Below are positions 32,205 to 45,240 of a stretch of DNA of 64,000 nt, one piece after another (position 1 is the first letter of the stretch; each line of letters starts with the position of its first letter). Made by a program: the position numbers and the translations under genes. The stretch lies in NCBI RefSeq assembly GCF_003952505.1, contig NZ_CP034450.1:2232001-2296000 (forward strand), in the 5' to 3' direction. The notes under the pieces are model-generated. The model did not search any database and was not told where the DNA came from. It saw only the letters and a list, made by a program, of their open reading frames with translations. This stretch comes from Mesorhizobium sp. M4B.F.Ca.ET.058.02.1.1 (GTDB lineage: Bacteria > Pseudomonadota > Alphaproteobacteria > Rhizobiales > Rhizobiaceae).

Positions 32205-32426
32205 CAGATCCTCCTGGCCACGCCGAACCCCCTTCAGCACCACCCTGCTAAGGTTTCGCACGATGGCTTGTCAATCTCGATGCCCGTCGGCGCCCCGACC
32301 GGCCAGGCCTGCGGCCACCCGGCCGCACGCCCGACGACAATCAGACCAGCGGCGCGAGGTTTGTCGGTTGGCAAATCGCGATCCGGTGCTAAACAGCAAC
32401 GGACCGGCCGCGAAAACGGAAATCCC

Positions 32427-33368
32427 ATGGCCAGACTTCTTGTCACCGGCGGCGCCGGCTTTCTCGGATCGCATCTGTGCGGCAGGCTTGTCGAGCTTGG
32501 ACATCAAGTGGTCTGCGCCGACAACTTCAGCACCGGATCGAGGGACAATATCCGTCAGCTTCTGACAGTTCCGGCATTCGAGCTGATCGAACATGACGTG
32601 ACGCTGCCGCTCGACCTGGACGTCGACGGCATCTACCATCTTGCTTCACCGGCAGCGCCCATCCACTACCAGAACGACCCGATCCGGACGACGAGGACCA
32701 ACGTACTCGGCGCCATCAATATGCTCGATCTCGCCAGATCTCGAGGCGCAAGGATCCTGCAGGCCTCCACTTCGGAGATCTATGGCGACCCGGAAGTGCA
32801 TCCACAGCCGGAAACCTATTGGGGGCGGGTGAACCCGATCGGCACGCGCAGTTGCTACAATGAAGGCAAGCGTTGCGCCGAAACGCTGTTCTTCGACTAC
32901 TGGCGCGAGGCCCGCACCGAGATCAAGGTGGCGCGCATCTTCAACACCTATGGCCCGAACATGCACCCGGACGATGGGCGCGTCGTCAGCAATTTCATCG
33001 TCCAGGCGATCCGCGGCGAGGCGTTGACAATCTACGGCACCGGCCGCCAGACGCGCAGTTTCTGCTATGTCGACGATCTCGTCGACGGCCTGCTGAGGCT
33101 CATGGCATCGCCCGCCGATTTCACGGGCCCGGCCAATATCGGCAACCCGCATGAGGTGACGATGATCGAACTGGCCGAACATGTGCTTCGGCTTGTCGGT
33201 GGCGGCTCCAAACTGGAGTTCCGACCCTTGCCCACGGACGACCCAAGGCAAAGATGCCCGGACATTTCGCTCATGCGGGCGGCGCTCGGTTGGCGGCCGC
33301 GGGTCAGTCTGGAAGACGGCTTGAGGCAAACGGTTGCCTATTTCCAGCGTCGTTTGGCGACGGCATGA
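32427..33368 (+). CDS. UDP-glucuronate decarboxylase (UDP-xylose synthase)
   Basis: Converts UDP-glucuronate to UDP-xylose. The 313-residue SDR has [20 protein letters not shown] at the N-terminus, [35 protein letters not shown] with the catalytic Glu-type S-E motif, [12 protein letters not shown] (YxxxK) and [20 protein letters not shown]. These are diagnostic of UXS-type enzymes rather than 4-epimerases. ATG 32427 is chosen; 53 open codons upstream are not conserved. The gene is divergent from rmlA and ends at a bidirectional terminator. UDP-glucuronate must come from elsewhere. Confidence 0.92.
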   Translation: MARLLVTGGAGFLGSHLCGRLVELGHQVVCADNFSTGSRDNIRQLLTVPAFELIEHDVTLPLDLDVDGIYHLASPAAPIHYQNDPIRTTRTNVLGAINMLDLARSRGARILQASTSEIYGDPEVHPQPETYWGRVNPIGTRSCYNEGKRCAETLFFDYWREARTEIKVARIFNTYGPNMHPDDGRVVSNFIVQAIRGEALTIYGTGRQTRSFCYVDDLVDGLLRLMASPADFTGPANIGNPHEVTMIELAEHVLRLVGGGSKLEFRPLPTDDPRQRCPDISLMRAALGWRPRVSLEDGLRQTVAYFQRRLATA

Positions 33369-33371
33369 AAA

Positions 33372-33400
33372 AGCCGGCGGGCAGAGACTGCCAGCCGGCT
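33372..33400. terminator. bidirectional hairpin between convergent UDP-xylose synthase and bioY genes
   Basis: AGCCGGCGGGCAG and CTGCCAGCCGGCT form a 13-bp stem (one mismatch) with a 3-nt loop. A-run precedes it (AAAAA at 33368-33372) and CCTTTC follows, so it can serve as a Rho-independent terminator for both strands, best for bioY, whose transcript would end in U residues. It lies 3 nt past the UDP-xylose synthase stop. Confidence 0.8.
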
Positions 33401-33419
33401 CCTTTCACTTTGATTGGCG

Positions 33420-34016
33420 TCAGGCGCGCTTGAGCAGCGACCAGACGGCCGGCACCAGGCTCGCGGCGAGCGCCACCTTGATCAGGTCGCCGACGATGAA
33501 GGGCAAGACGCCGAACTGCCGGGACTTTTCCGGACCGATCAGCATCGCCAGCCAGGCGAAGCCCATCGCCATCATGATCACTTCGGCCACCAGCATGGCA
33601 TTGAAGAGCTTGACCGGATGACGGTCCCAGCCACGGTCGGCGGCCCAGCCGACGATCGCCGCCATGACGACGAAGCCGGCCAGATAGCCGCCGGTGGAGC
33701 CGAGCATATAGGCGACGCCGATGCCCTTCTCCGGCGTGCCCTGGAAGACCGGGAAACCCATGGCGCCCTCGGCCATGTAGAGAAGCAGCGTGGCCACGCC
33801 GAGGCGCAGGCCGAACGCCGATGCAATCAGCAGCACGGCGAGCGTCTGCAGCGAGACGTCGACCGGGCCGAGCACGACTTTGGTCTTGGCCGACAGGGTC
33901 AGGAGCAGCGTGCCGGCAATCGCCAGCAGGAGCTGCGTCGCCAGCCGCGCCGCGCCCTTTTCAGGCAGTGCCAGAGAAACAAGCGGACGCATCGTTGCTG
34001 CAAGTGCCATGGTCAT
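33420..34016 (-). CDS. bioY: biotin transporter substrate-binding subunit BioY
   Basis: S component of the ECF biotin importer, an integral membrane protein with about 6 segments. Family signatures are GPVDVSLQTLAVLLIASAFG, YMAEGAMGFPVF and GSTGGYLAGFVVMAAIVGWA. ATG 34016 (MTMALAAT) gives 198 residues; TTG 34025 is an alternative, and the ribosome site is weak. No bioM/bioN partners are next to it, so it either works alone or uses an energising module encoded elsewhere. Confidence 0.93.
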   Translation of the reverse strand: MTMALAATMRPLVSLALPEKGAARLATQLLLAIAGTLLLTLSAKTKVVLGPVDVSLQTLAVLLIASAFGLRLGVATLLLYMAEGAMGFPVFQGTPEKGIGVAYMLGSTGGYLAGFVVMAAIVGWAADRGWDRHPVKLFNAMLVAEVIMMAMGFAWLAMLIGPEKSRQFGVLPFIVGDLIKVALAASLVPAVWSLLKRA

Positions 34017-34121
34017 CCCATTCAAGCTGTCGCCGACATGCGGCCTCGCGTTTTCCTATATTGGCTTCCGTGTTATGCGGCAATCGCTTTTGCCGTCTCA
34101 CGGAACGGAGCTTCGCGCCCC

Positions 34122-35030
34122 ATGCCCCTCAAGTTCGACACGCGCTTCGATCCCGCTTACGGCAAGGCGGTGACCGTCGCGCCGGACGTGCAACGCCTCA
34201 CCGCCAGAAACCCCAGTCCGTTCACCTTTCACGGAACCAATAGCTACTTGATAGGCAGCGAGACGCTCGCGGTGATCGATCCGGGACCTGACGACGACGC
34301 GCATCTACAGGCGCTGATCGAGGCGATCGGCGGCAGGCCGGTCAGCCATATCTTTGTCAGCCATACTCATCGCGACCATTCCCCGCTGGCGGCGCGGCTG
34401 AAGGAGCGCACCGGAGCGGCCGTGCTCGGCGAAGGCCCACACCGTCCGGCGCGGCCCTTGCGCATCGGCGAGGTCAACCCGCTCGATGCCAGCGCCGACA
34501 CGGATTTCGTTCCAGATACCGCGCTCGCCAACGGTGCGCTGGTCCAGGGCGACGGCTGGGCGATCAGGACGGTGTTGACGCCGGGGCATGCCGCCAACCA
34601 CGCGGCGTTCGCGCTCGAGGGAACAGGCATCCTGTTTTCCGCCGACCATGTCATGGCGTGGGCAACTTCCATCGTGGCGCCGCCCGACGGCGCCATGGCC
34701 GACTATATGGGCTCGCTCGACAAGTTGATCGAGCGCGACGACCGCGTGCTGCTGCCCGGCCATGGCGGGCCGGTAACCAAGCCGCGCAGCTTCATGCGCG
34801 GGCTGAAGGCGCATCGCAAGATGCGCGAGCGGGCGATCCTGGAACGCATCCGTGGCGGCGACCGCACGATCAAGGAGATGGTGGCGGCGATCTACCGCGA
34901 CACCGACCCGCGCCTGCATGGCGCCGCCGGCCTGTCGGTGCTGGCGCATCTGGAGGACCTGGTCGCGCGCGGCCTGGTCAGCACCGGCGGCGACGCGGCC
35001 ATTGACGGCATTTTCACGCCGGCCGGCTAG
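34122..35030 (+). CDS. metallo-beta-lactamase-fold hydrolase, LACTB2-like
   Basis: Zn-dependent hydrolase of the MBL superfamily with C-terminal winged-helix region. Metal ligands are visible in FVSHTHRDHSPL, TPGHAANHAAF, FSADHVM and LLPGHGGPV. The C-terminal about 70 residues (HRKMRERAILERI, then AAGLSVLAHLEDLVARGLV) match the winged-helix end of LACTB2-type proteins, which act as ribonucleases or thioesterases. The substrate here is unknown. ATG 34122 (MPLKFDTRF, 302 residues) is chosen because similarity begins there. Its stop codon overlaps the convergent DUF1499 gene stop in the sequence CTAG. Confidence 0.85.
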   Translation: MPLKFDTRFDPAYGKAVTVAPDVQRLTARNPSPFTFHGTNSYLIGSETLAVIDPGPDDDAHLQALIEAIGGRPVSHIFVSHTHRDHSPLAARLKERTGAAVLGEGPHRPARPLRIGEVNPLDASADTDFVPDTALANGALVQGDGWAIRTVLTPGHAANHAAFALEGTGILFSADHVMAWATSIVAPPDGAMADYMGSLDKLIERDDRVLLPGHGGPVTKPRSFMRGLKAHRKMRERAILERIRGGDRTIKEMVAAIYRDTDPRLHGAAGLSVLAHLEDLVARGLVSTGGDAAIDGIFTPAG

Positions 35031-35818
35031 ATCTCATTCGGCCGGCGCCGCCCCACTTGCCCAGCCACTTCCTGATCGAGCTCGCCAAGGAAATCGACGA
35101 TGCGGGCGGCGTTGTCGCCTAGGTCGTGGCGGCCGTAGCGGGAGGCTGAACGCATATCGACAATGACCGTGTTGCCGTCATCGGCGATGCGGATCGCGAC
35201 ATCGGCCGGCAGGCCCAGCACGAAACTCCTGGCCAGCGCGTTGATCGTCACCTCGCTTTGGCCGTCTGTTTCGGGATACGGCCCCTGCAGTTGCCAGTCG
35301 CGCCGGTCGAGCACGGTTTCCACCGCGTCGACCACGGTTTCGAACGGCAGATTGTAGCTGCGGCCGGTGACCAACGGATAGGCATCGCCTTGCAGCCGCT
35401 GCTCGCCGGGCGTGGGCGGCGAAAGCACATTCATGTCCGCCGTCCGGTCCGACGTGTCGAGCACCGGCGGATCGTCGAGATCGGTCGAAATGTCCCTGAG
35501 CGGCGGCGAGGTCGTCGCCCAGTAGGCGGCGACGCCGAAGGGAGCAAGCACCAGAAGCGCCAGCAGTGCGCCGACCGACAGATCGCGGCCGCCGCGATCG
35601 CCGAAGTTCCACAGCCTCGACAAGGCGAATCCGGCAAACAGCAGGGCGAAGGCGGCAAGCAGCGCCACGATCGCCAGAACCCACAGGAATACAGGCGTTT
35701 CGACGAGGTCGAGGCGATGGCCGACAAGCACGGTCAGGAGCAGGACGACCGAAAAAGCCGCTGTCCGCCGCGACCAGCCGGCGGCGCTCGACGTCTGCCG
35801 TTCAGCAACAACAACCAT
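35027..35818 (-). CDS. DUF1499 membrane protein
   Basis: A protein of 263 residues with three hydrophobic segments in the N-terminal 110 residues (AAFSVVLLLTVLVG, FLWVLAIVALLAAFALLFAG, GALLALLVLAPFGVAAYWA). A C-terminal DUF1499 domain (about 140-255) has features such as SYNLPFETVVDAVETVLDRR and VDMRSASRYGRHDLGDNAARI. The function of DUF1499 is unknown. ATG 35818 is used; GTG 35833 is possible. The stop codon (35027-35029) overlaps that of the convergent hydrolase gene. Confidence 0.85.
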   Translation of the reverse strand: MVVVAERQTSSAAGWSRRTAAFSVVLLLTVLVGHRLDLVETPVFLWVLAIVALLAAFALLFAGFALSRLWNFGDRGGRDLSVGALLALLVLAPFGVAAYWATTSPPLRDISTDLDDPPVLDTSDRTADMNVLSPPTPGEQRLQGDAYPLVTGRSYNLPFETVVDAVETVLDRRDWQLQGPYPETDGQSEVTINALARSFVLGLPADVAIRIADDGNTVIVDMRSASRYGRHDLGDNAARIVDFLGELDQEVAGQVGRRRPNEI

Positions 35819-35847
35819 TATCCGCCGCACCAACCCGAACGGTACCT

Positions 35848-35945
35848 AGAGCGTTTCATCGTTTCAGGAAAGCGAAGGACGCTCTATCTCTTTGTTTTGA
35901 CGCAATTCCGGACGGAAAACCGCTACGCACTTTTCCTGGAATTTG
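35848..35945. repeat. dispersed repeat with terminal hairpin between acyl-CoA synthetase and DUF1499 genes
   Basis: AGAGCGT (35848-35854) and ACGCTCT (35879-35885) bracket a hairpin with further internal pairing. A segment starting CAATTCCGGACGGAAAACCG (35903 to about 35943) follows. The second segment recurs at 51871-51911 with few differences. This pattern resembles a short dispersed repeat family of Mesorhizobium-like genomes. The hairpin lies 3' of the minus-strand acyl-CoA synthetase gene and could end its transcript. Confidence 0.75.
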
Positions 35946-35994
35946 CTCAGGAGTTTCTTGACGGCTGCCAGAAGCCTCAAAAACATCCATCCCG

Positions 35995-37623
<1,629 letters not shown>

Positions 37624-37813
37624 TTGTTCCTCCCCTGCGCTTTTGGCGATCTTTTTGCGCCATTGTGGGACGAACCTGCGGATTGTCCAGCCGTTAGCGT
37701 TGAAAGCGGTGCATTCCTTGATGCCGCCGCGGAAACCGCCACAATCCGGCCATCGTCGGCGTTAAATTTCGTTAACGGGCTGTGGGTGCGATTGGCGAAT
37801 GAAAGAGGTTCGC

Positions 37814-38185
37814 ATGGACACGCAGCTCGACGACAAGGCTCCCGAAGACTTGGCATTCGAAAATGCGCTTGCCGAAAGTCTGACCGATTTGGCGCCGGAC
37901 GCCAGAACTGTTTCCGAAGATGAATTCGTCGAGGTTGTCGGAGGCGCCTTAGAGGCGGTCGGCGGCACGCTGCTGTTCAAGATGTGCGTCCAGGACGGCG
38001 ATGAGGCCCAGCATGTCGCGGCGGCTTGCGTCGGCGACGGCGGCAATCGCCAGTTCCTGCTGCTCACCTTGCCGACCGTCGGCGGTGCGTTGAAGGTCGA
38101 GACCGCGTCGAGGAGCACCAATCCGGTGGCCGGCATCGCCGCCGCCTATGCCGGGCTGATGGACGTATTCCAAACGGCCGCCTGA
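37814..38185 (+). CDS. small acidic hypothetical protein
   Basis: 123 residues, not recognised. The first about 50 residues are acidic (MDTQLDDKAPEDLAFENALA, then SEDEFVEVVGGALEAVGG). The remainder is small-residue rich and may form beta strands (QFLLLTLPTVGGALKVET). Codon use has the G/C third-position bias of real genes in this window, and the antisense frame has only Ser/Thr-rich shadow composition. ATG 37814 follows AGAGG. It is divergent from the acyl-CoA synthetase gene. No signal peptide or membrane segment is evident. Confidence 0.6.
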   Translation: MDTQLDDKAPEDLAFENALAESLTDLAPDARTVSEDEFVEVVGGALEAVGGTLLFKMCVQDGDEAQHVAAACVGDGGNRQFLLLTLPTVGGALKVETASRSTNPVAGIAAAYAGLMDVFQTAA

Positions 38186-38306
38186 CAGTTCCAGCGAAAG
38201 GGTCGGTTTGAGCGCCCGCCCAGGCGTGGGCTCGGCCTTGCGCCGGCCGCCTGTCCGACACATCTATTGCGGGCGACCTCTCATCTGGACAAGGAGATCC
38301 CCGCCA

Positions 38307-38696
38307 ATGGACCAGATCGCCAACCCCGCTCCCGGCTTCCAGCGCAATCCCGCCAAGGTCATTACCATCGAGCCTTATCGCGGCACCGTCACCGTGCGCG
38401 CCGGCGAAACGGTCATCGCCTCGTCGAAAAGAGCGAAGCTCCTGTCGGAGCCGCCCTATCCCGCGGTCTTTTATATTCCGTTCGAGGACATCGATTTCAG
38501 TCTGTTGGCCAAGACCGGTCACTCGACGCACTGCCCCTTTAAGGGCGACGCGAGCTACTGGAGCGTTCTGCCGGCCGAAGAGACAGGCAAGGACGCGATG
38601 TGGGCCTATGAGCGGCCCTTCGACGAGATGACGGAAATCCGCGATCACGGCGCCTTCTATCCCAGCAAGGTGACGATCGAAGCGGCCCCGGACTGA
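38307..38696 (+). CDS. DUF427 family protein
   Basis: A 129-residue member of the DUF427 family, a compact beta-rich fold. Family stretches are TVRAGETVIASSKRAKLLSE, PAVFYIPFEDIDFSLL, STHCPFKGDASYWSV and WAYERPFDEMTEIRDHGAFY. Its function is unknown; the CPFKG motif is invariant in the family. ATG 38307 follows AAGGAG. Thirty-three further open codons upstream are unlikely to be used. It stands as a separate gene 121 nt after the small acidic protein. Confidence 0.88.
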   Translation: MDQIANPAPGFQRNPAKVITIEPYRGTVTVRAGETVIASSKRAKLLSEPPYPAVFYIPFEDIDFSLLAKTGHSTHCPFKGDASYWSVLPAEETGKDAMWAYERPFDEMTEIRDHGAFYPSKVTIEAAPD

Positions 38697-38791
38697 GCGA
38701 CAAAAGATGAAGCAAAGGCCGGGATGATGCGAACGCGAGATCGCCATCGGACGCGACCTCGACGCATCAATGAAATGGCCTGCGAGTCCGG

Positions 38792-39871
38792 TCAATGCTG
38801 GCCTTTGCGAACGGCCACGATGAGCGCCGACAGGCCGTAGGCCAGCACCAGCAACGGGAACAGGGCGAAGAGATACGCCGCACCCGGGCCGCGCTCGAGC
38901 AATACTGTTTTCACATCGTCAGGATCGAACCAGCAGGGATGGACCGATCCATCCGGATAGTCTCCCAGCTTTTGCAGGGAGAACCCGATCCAGCCCAGGC
39001 TGACGGCGGAAATCGGCGGAAAAGCCGCCGAGTAGGTCTCGGTGCCGAGCGCCTCGTAGCGGACGGCGAACACGGACTGGTATGTACTCGACCGCGCACT
39101 CTTGCCGGTGCCCGGAAAGGCGCGGATGGCCGAGTCGAAGACGGTGCAGGATGTTTCCCGATAGGCCGTAAAGGACCGGAAGTCGCCAACCGCGAGCCCC
39201 GCGAAAAAGAGCAGGAAGCCCACCGCGGTGGCGACCGCGAACCACGCGCCGAGCGCCGTCCGCCCGCGTCCTCGCCCCGCCATTCGCGCGACGACTGCCG
39301 CACCGGCGACAGCGAAGGCCAGGAACGCGAGCACGACAAGTTGCGCCCGGGTGACCTTCACCGGTCCGACGCGGATTGCGTTCGGATCGGGCGCCGCCGC
39401 CAGTTCCGGCGCCGTTTCGAAACGCAGGTACCCTGCAGGCAACGTCGTGATCTCGGTGGCGAGCGGGGCAAGCGTTCCCGCCGCTTCGCGCCGCGTCAGA
39501 AGGTCTATCCGGCACTGCGTGGTCGATCCGGCCGAAAATGCCCCCTCGTGCCAGACGAGACCCCGGCTGTCCGGGTCGCGTACCGCGCCGGCACAATCGC
39601 CGTCGGCACGGATGAAATAGGCTTGCGGCAGGACGGTCTTGATGCGCGCATAGGCGCTGTCGCCACCGGTGTTCGTCACCGTAACCGCATAGTGGAGAAC
39701 GTCGCCCGCAACCGCCGGCACGGGCTCGTGGATGGCGTTCGAGGTCGAAAAGTCCGGCGGTGCCGCGCGGATTGGGCCGCACATCACCGCCGTAACCAGA
39801 AGCGCGGCCCACCACGCGAGACCAACTAGTTTTCGCAGATGAAGTTCATCCCCACAGAATGTGATCGACAA
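38792..39871 (-). CDS. membrane protein with DUF11-like and DUF3592-like domains
   Basis: A signal-like segment (GLAWWAALLVTAVMCG) leads into an extracytoplasmic region (about residues 40-165) with VLHYAVTVTNTGGDSAYARI, like the DUF11/conserved repeat fold. Two membrane segments follow near 175-220. A region with ETSCTVFDSAIRAFPG, YQSVFAVRYEALGTETYSAA and HPCWFDPDDVKTVLLERGPG is reminiscent of DUF3592, and a last membrane segment (LFALFPLLVLAYGLSALIVA) ends it. The start is uncertain: TTG 39871 gives 359 residues, no ATG precedes the signal region, and the Shine-Dalgarno is poor. Function unknown. Confidence 0.7.
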   Translation of the reverse strand: MSITFCGDELHLRKLVGLAWWAALLVTAVMCGPIRAAPPDFSTSNAIHEPVPAVAGDVLHYAVTVTNTGGDSAYARIKTVLPQAYFIRADGDCAGAVRDPDSRGLVWHEGAFSAGSTTQCRIDLLTRREAAGTLAPLATEITTLPAGYLRFETAPELAAAPDPNAIRVGPVKVTRAQLVVLAFLAFAVAGAAVVARMAGRGRGRTALGAWFAVATAVGFLLFFAGLAVGDFRSFTAYRETSCTVFDSAIRAFPGTGKSARSSTYQSVFAVRYEALGTETYSAAFPPISAVSLGWIGFSLQKLGDYPDGSVHPCWFDPDDVKTVLLERGPGAAYLFALFPLLVLAYGLSALIVAVRKGQH

Positions 39872-39988
39872 GAGACACCGCCGACATGGCTCTGTAAAGC
39901 CGATTTTGCGGTCCCGTATTTTCCGCCGCGATCACGAGGATTGGCACAGCCTTGTCTGCTGGATCCGGCCAAAGCGCACCCTGAGCGA

Positions 39989-40729
39989 TCAGTCGGTGGT
40001 GCCGTCGTTGCCTATGCCGTCGGCATGGTCGAGCCGCACGAAGGTCAGGCCCTTTTGCTTGAGCGCCAGCAGCCCCTGCACCACGCCCTCGCCGGCGGCA
40101 TGGGTCGGCTGGTTGATATGGGCGATGATGACGTCGCCGTCCTTGGCGGCGGCGATGCGCCGGGCGGTTTCCCTGGCGCCCAGCAGCGAACCGCCGTCGC
40201 CGTTGATCGAGAAGCCGGCGACCTTGAAGCCGAGCTTGCGAATCATCGCTATGGCCGAGGGGCTGTATTCGGCGGTGGCGCCGCGAAACCATTTCGGTGC
40301 CGGTTCACCGGTCCCTGCGAGCGCCGTGGCGCCCGATTCGACCTCCGCCAGCACGGCATCCGGGCTGCCGGCGCTGCGGATGCCGTAGATCTTTTGCGGC
40401 GTGTCGACAGCCGGAACATGGCGGCCGCCGTGATTCTCCAGTTCGAACAGGTCCGGATGCGCGCGCATGATCTCGACGGCGGCGGCGTTGCGCTTCAGCC
40501 AGATGCCGGTGACGAAAATCGTGGCGGGGATCCTGTTGTCGACAAGCGCCGAGAGGATGCGCGGATCGGTCTGGCCGCCGCAGGCGTCGAGCGTCAGCGC
40601 GACGCGGCCGCTGCCGCCAGCCTGCGGCTTCAGATGCAGCGTCGGCTCGACGAGCGGCGCGGCGCTGGCCGTGGACACGGCGCAAACCGACAGCGCGACC
40701 GCGCAAAGATGTTTTCGCAAGAGACGCAT
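39989..40729 (-). CDS. secreted polysaccharide deacetylase-like protein (CE4 fold)
   Basis: A signal peptide (MRLLRKHLCAVALSVCAVST, then ASAAP) leads a 246-residue protein with the NodB-homology fold. CE4 motifs appear in altered form: motif 1 is ALTLDACGGQTD rather than TFDDGP, motif 2 is LENHGGRH (two His ligands), motif 3 is WFRGATAEYSP, and the last motif VIIAHINQP. The LTLDACGG subtype is a recognised subgroup, probably metal dependent, acting on a periplasmic glycan. ATG 40729 is chosen for the signal peptide. It lies 118 nt downstream of the GT9 gene on the same strand, so an LPS or cell-envelope role is plausible. Confidence 0.82.
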   Translation of the reverse strand: MRLLRKHLCAVALSVCAVSTASAAPLVEPTLHLKPQAGGSGRVALTLDACGGQTDPRILSALVDNRIPATIFVTGIWLKRNAAAVEIMRAHPDLFELENHGGRHVPAVDTPQKIYGIRSAGSPDAVLAEVESGATALAGTGEPAPKWFRGATAEYSPSAIAMIRKLGFKVAGFSINGDGGSLLGARETARRIAAAKDGDVIIAHINQPTHAAGEGVVQGLLALKQKGLTFVRLDHADGIGNDGTTD

Positions 40730-40847
40730 GGTCGATTTCCGGGCCGGCGGTCGAAGCGGGATGGTTGCAATATCCAGCCAGAAGACCCGCATCAAGGCGA
40801 AAATCGGGACGGCGCACGCGCGAAGGATAACGTCACGAGAATTTGCT

Positions 40848-41963
40848 TCAGGCGTAACGCGAGAGCGCGTTTGCCGTTTGCTTTTCGGTGCGCGCGAGGA
40901 TCTCGCGCACGGCCTCGGCAACAGGCGCGACCTCCAGGCGCCAGACGCAGCACGCCTTGCTCGGATCCGTCCGCTTGCAAAAGTCGCTCGCCACGCATTC
41001 GCAAGGCATGGAGGGCTGCAGCGAGATGCTCGGCACGCCGACCGGCCCCCAGCGGATCGGATTGGTCAGCCCGTAGAGGCCGACGACCGGGGTTCCCGCT
41101 GCGGCGGCCATGTGCATGGGGCCACTTTCATTGCCGAGGAAAAGCCGCGCCTCCTTCAGCAGCGCCAACAGCGTTTCGAGCGAAAGCGCGCCGACAAAGT
41201 TGACGACCGGCGAGGCTGTCTTCGCGGCAATCTCGTCGGCCGGCTTGTGCTCGTCCGGGCCGCCGACGAGCACGAAGTCCAGGCTGGTCTCGCGCGCGAT
41301 GTCGTCGATAACGGCAGCGAAGCGTTCCGGCTGCCACCGCCGGCCAAGAAAGCTCGCTCCGGCATGCACCGCGACAAAGGCCTTTCGCCTCAGATGGTAC
41401 TTGTCCAGCAACGCAAGCGCGCGCGCTGTCTCCAAAGACAGTGGGCGGATGGACGGCGCTTTTATGCGCAGATCGACGCCAAGCGCCTCGAGTGGTGAAA
41501 GATAGCGGTAGAGATAGTGTCGCTCCCCGAAGCCGAACGGCCTGGCCCGTACGTTGGCCGGCTGACGCTCATGCCAGCGCAAGGGCCTTTCGGACGGATG
41601 ATAGCCGACCCTGATCGGAGCGTTGACGAGGCCGCTGACGATCCGCGAGGTTTTCGAATCGGTCAGGTCGACCGTCATGTCGAAGCGGAACCGGCGCAGC
41701 CTGCGCACCATCGAATACAGCTCGCGCCCCCGCTGCAGCGGCGATCCGCGCATCATGGCGCGCCGGAACGTGACGACATCGGTCGCGATGCCGTGGGCGG
41801 TGAGGAAGCTGGCGAAACGCGCCTCGCAAAGGAACACGATCCCGACGCCGGGATATCCGAGCTGGAGGTTCCTGGCCAGCGCCGAGGCGAGAACGAGATC
41901 GCCGATGAACTTGGTCTGCAAAATGAGAATCGAGCGGACGGGGGCGGTGGATATCTGCAACAT
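40848..41963 (-). CDS. glycosyltransferase family 9 (heptosyltransferase-like)
   Basis: GT9 enzymes add heptose or other sugars to lipopolysaccharide core at the cytoplasmic side. The N-terminal SILILQTKFIGDLVLASALA is the family start. FVAVHAGASFLGRRWQPERF and the C-terminal FLGNESGPMHMAAAAGTPVV, PIRWGPVG and CVWRLEV are the sugar-nucleotide-binding stretches. Several Cys near the C-terminus (CECVASDFCKR, KACCVW) are typical. ATG 41963 gives 371 residues; 87 open codons upstream lack similarity. The donor is unknown. Confidence 0.88.
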   Translation of the reverse strand: MLQISTAPVRSILILQTKFIGDLVLASALARNLQLGYPGVGIVFLCEARFASFLTAHGIATDVVTFRRAMMRGSPLQRGRELYSMVRRLRRFRFDMTVDLTDSKTSRIVSGLVNAPIRVGYHPSERPLRWHERQPANVRARPFGFGERHYLYRYLSPLEALGVDLRIKAPSIRPLSLETARALALLDKYHLRRKAFVAVHAGASFLGRRWQPERFAAVIDDIARETSLDFVLVGGPDEHKPADEIAAKTASPVVNFVGALSLETLLALLKEARLFLGNESGPMHMAAAAGTPVVGLYGLTNPIRWGPVGVPSISLQPSMPCECVASDFCKRTDPSKACCVWRLEVAPVAEAVREILARTEKQTANALSRYA

Positions 41964-42111
41964 CTGTCTCGGGCACCGGAGGATCGGAGACCCTGGAAAC
42001 TGGGCGGAAACGATGTCGAGATTGGGAGCCGTCACGCGCACGATCGCGTGACTTTGCTTACAAAACCGTGAGGTACGGGCCCCGTCAGCGGTGCCGACGG
42101 GCGACCGAAAA

Positions 42112-44793
<2,682 letters not shown>

Positions 44794-44921
44794 GCTCGCC
44801 CTCCAACGGTCGCAGATCGCAGGCCGGCGAAGCCCATGGCCTCGGCTTCGTCCGGTCCGATCCGAGCGATATGATGCTGCACTGCGAAAGGCAAGGCGTC
44901 GCCAAAGCCGGCCGGCCGCTA

Positions 44922-44955
44922 CAATCGATTAAGGAAAACCCCTAAAATCGATTAA
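44922..44955. promoter_or_regulatory. tandem AATCGATT palindromes upstream of ppdK
   Basis: CAATCGATTAAGG (44922-44934) and AAATCGATTAAGC (44945-44957) are direct copies of one palindromic core spaced 23 bp centre to centre, about two helical turns. The spacing and palindrome suit a LacI-type dimer binding cooperatively. The same core lies upstream of glgP. Both sites are about 130-160 bp upstream of the ppdK start. A CceR-type central-carbon regulator of alphaproteobacteria is one candidate, not verified. Confidence 0.5.
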
Positions 44956-45179
44956 GCAAAAGCTGCGTCAAAAAGACCGGACGCTTTGACGACGATTGAG
45001 ATTGACGCAATGCGAGTATCCGGAGCGCGCCATGCAGCCGGTGATAGGTCTCATCATCCGGAATACATTGCAAAATGCGGAGCCGCTAAAATTCCGGCGA
45101 TACATCCCGGCAGCTCGCGAAATCTTGCGGGTTCGATTTCGTTCAACCGCGCGCGCAAGGGCGCCGGTATGATTTTTTG

Positions 45180-45207
45180 TTGACAGCGAACCCCACTCCA
45201 ATATTAC
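45180..45207 (+). promoter_or_regulatory. candidate sigma-70 promoter of manB
   Basis: A consensus TTGACA (45180-45185) and TATTAC (45202-45207) are spaced by 16 nt. Transcription would start near 45214, leaving a short leader before ATG 45241. The -35 is perfect and the -10 matches four of six consensus positions. Confidence 0.5.
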
Positions 45208-45240
45208 CGGCCTGATCTTCCAAACAGCAAAAGAAGAACG

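Larger units (their letters stand above)
44794..45240. other. 447-nt divergent intergenic region ppdK / manB
   Basis: Contains two AATCGATT boxes (44923-44930 and 44946-44953) on the ppdK side, a TTGACA-based promoter on the manB side and, between them, about 220 nt where I see no clear element or coding frame. The region is more A/T-rich than its surroundings. Confidence 0.6.

Noticed and set aside
38064..38795. Minus-strand 243-codon frame over the acidic protein and DUF427 gene
   Set aside because: It overlaps a solid DUF427 gene and shows no domain; the plus-strand codon pattern is better.
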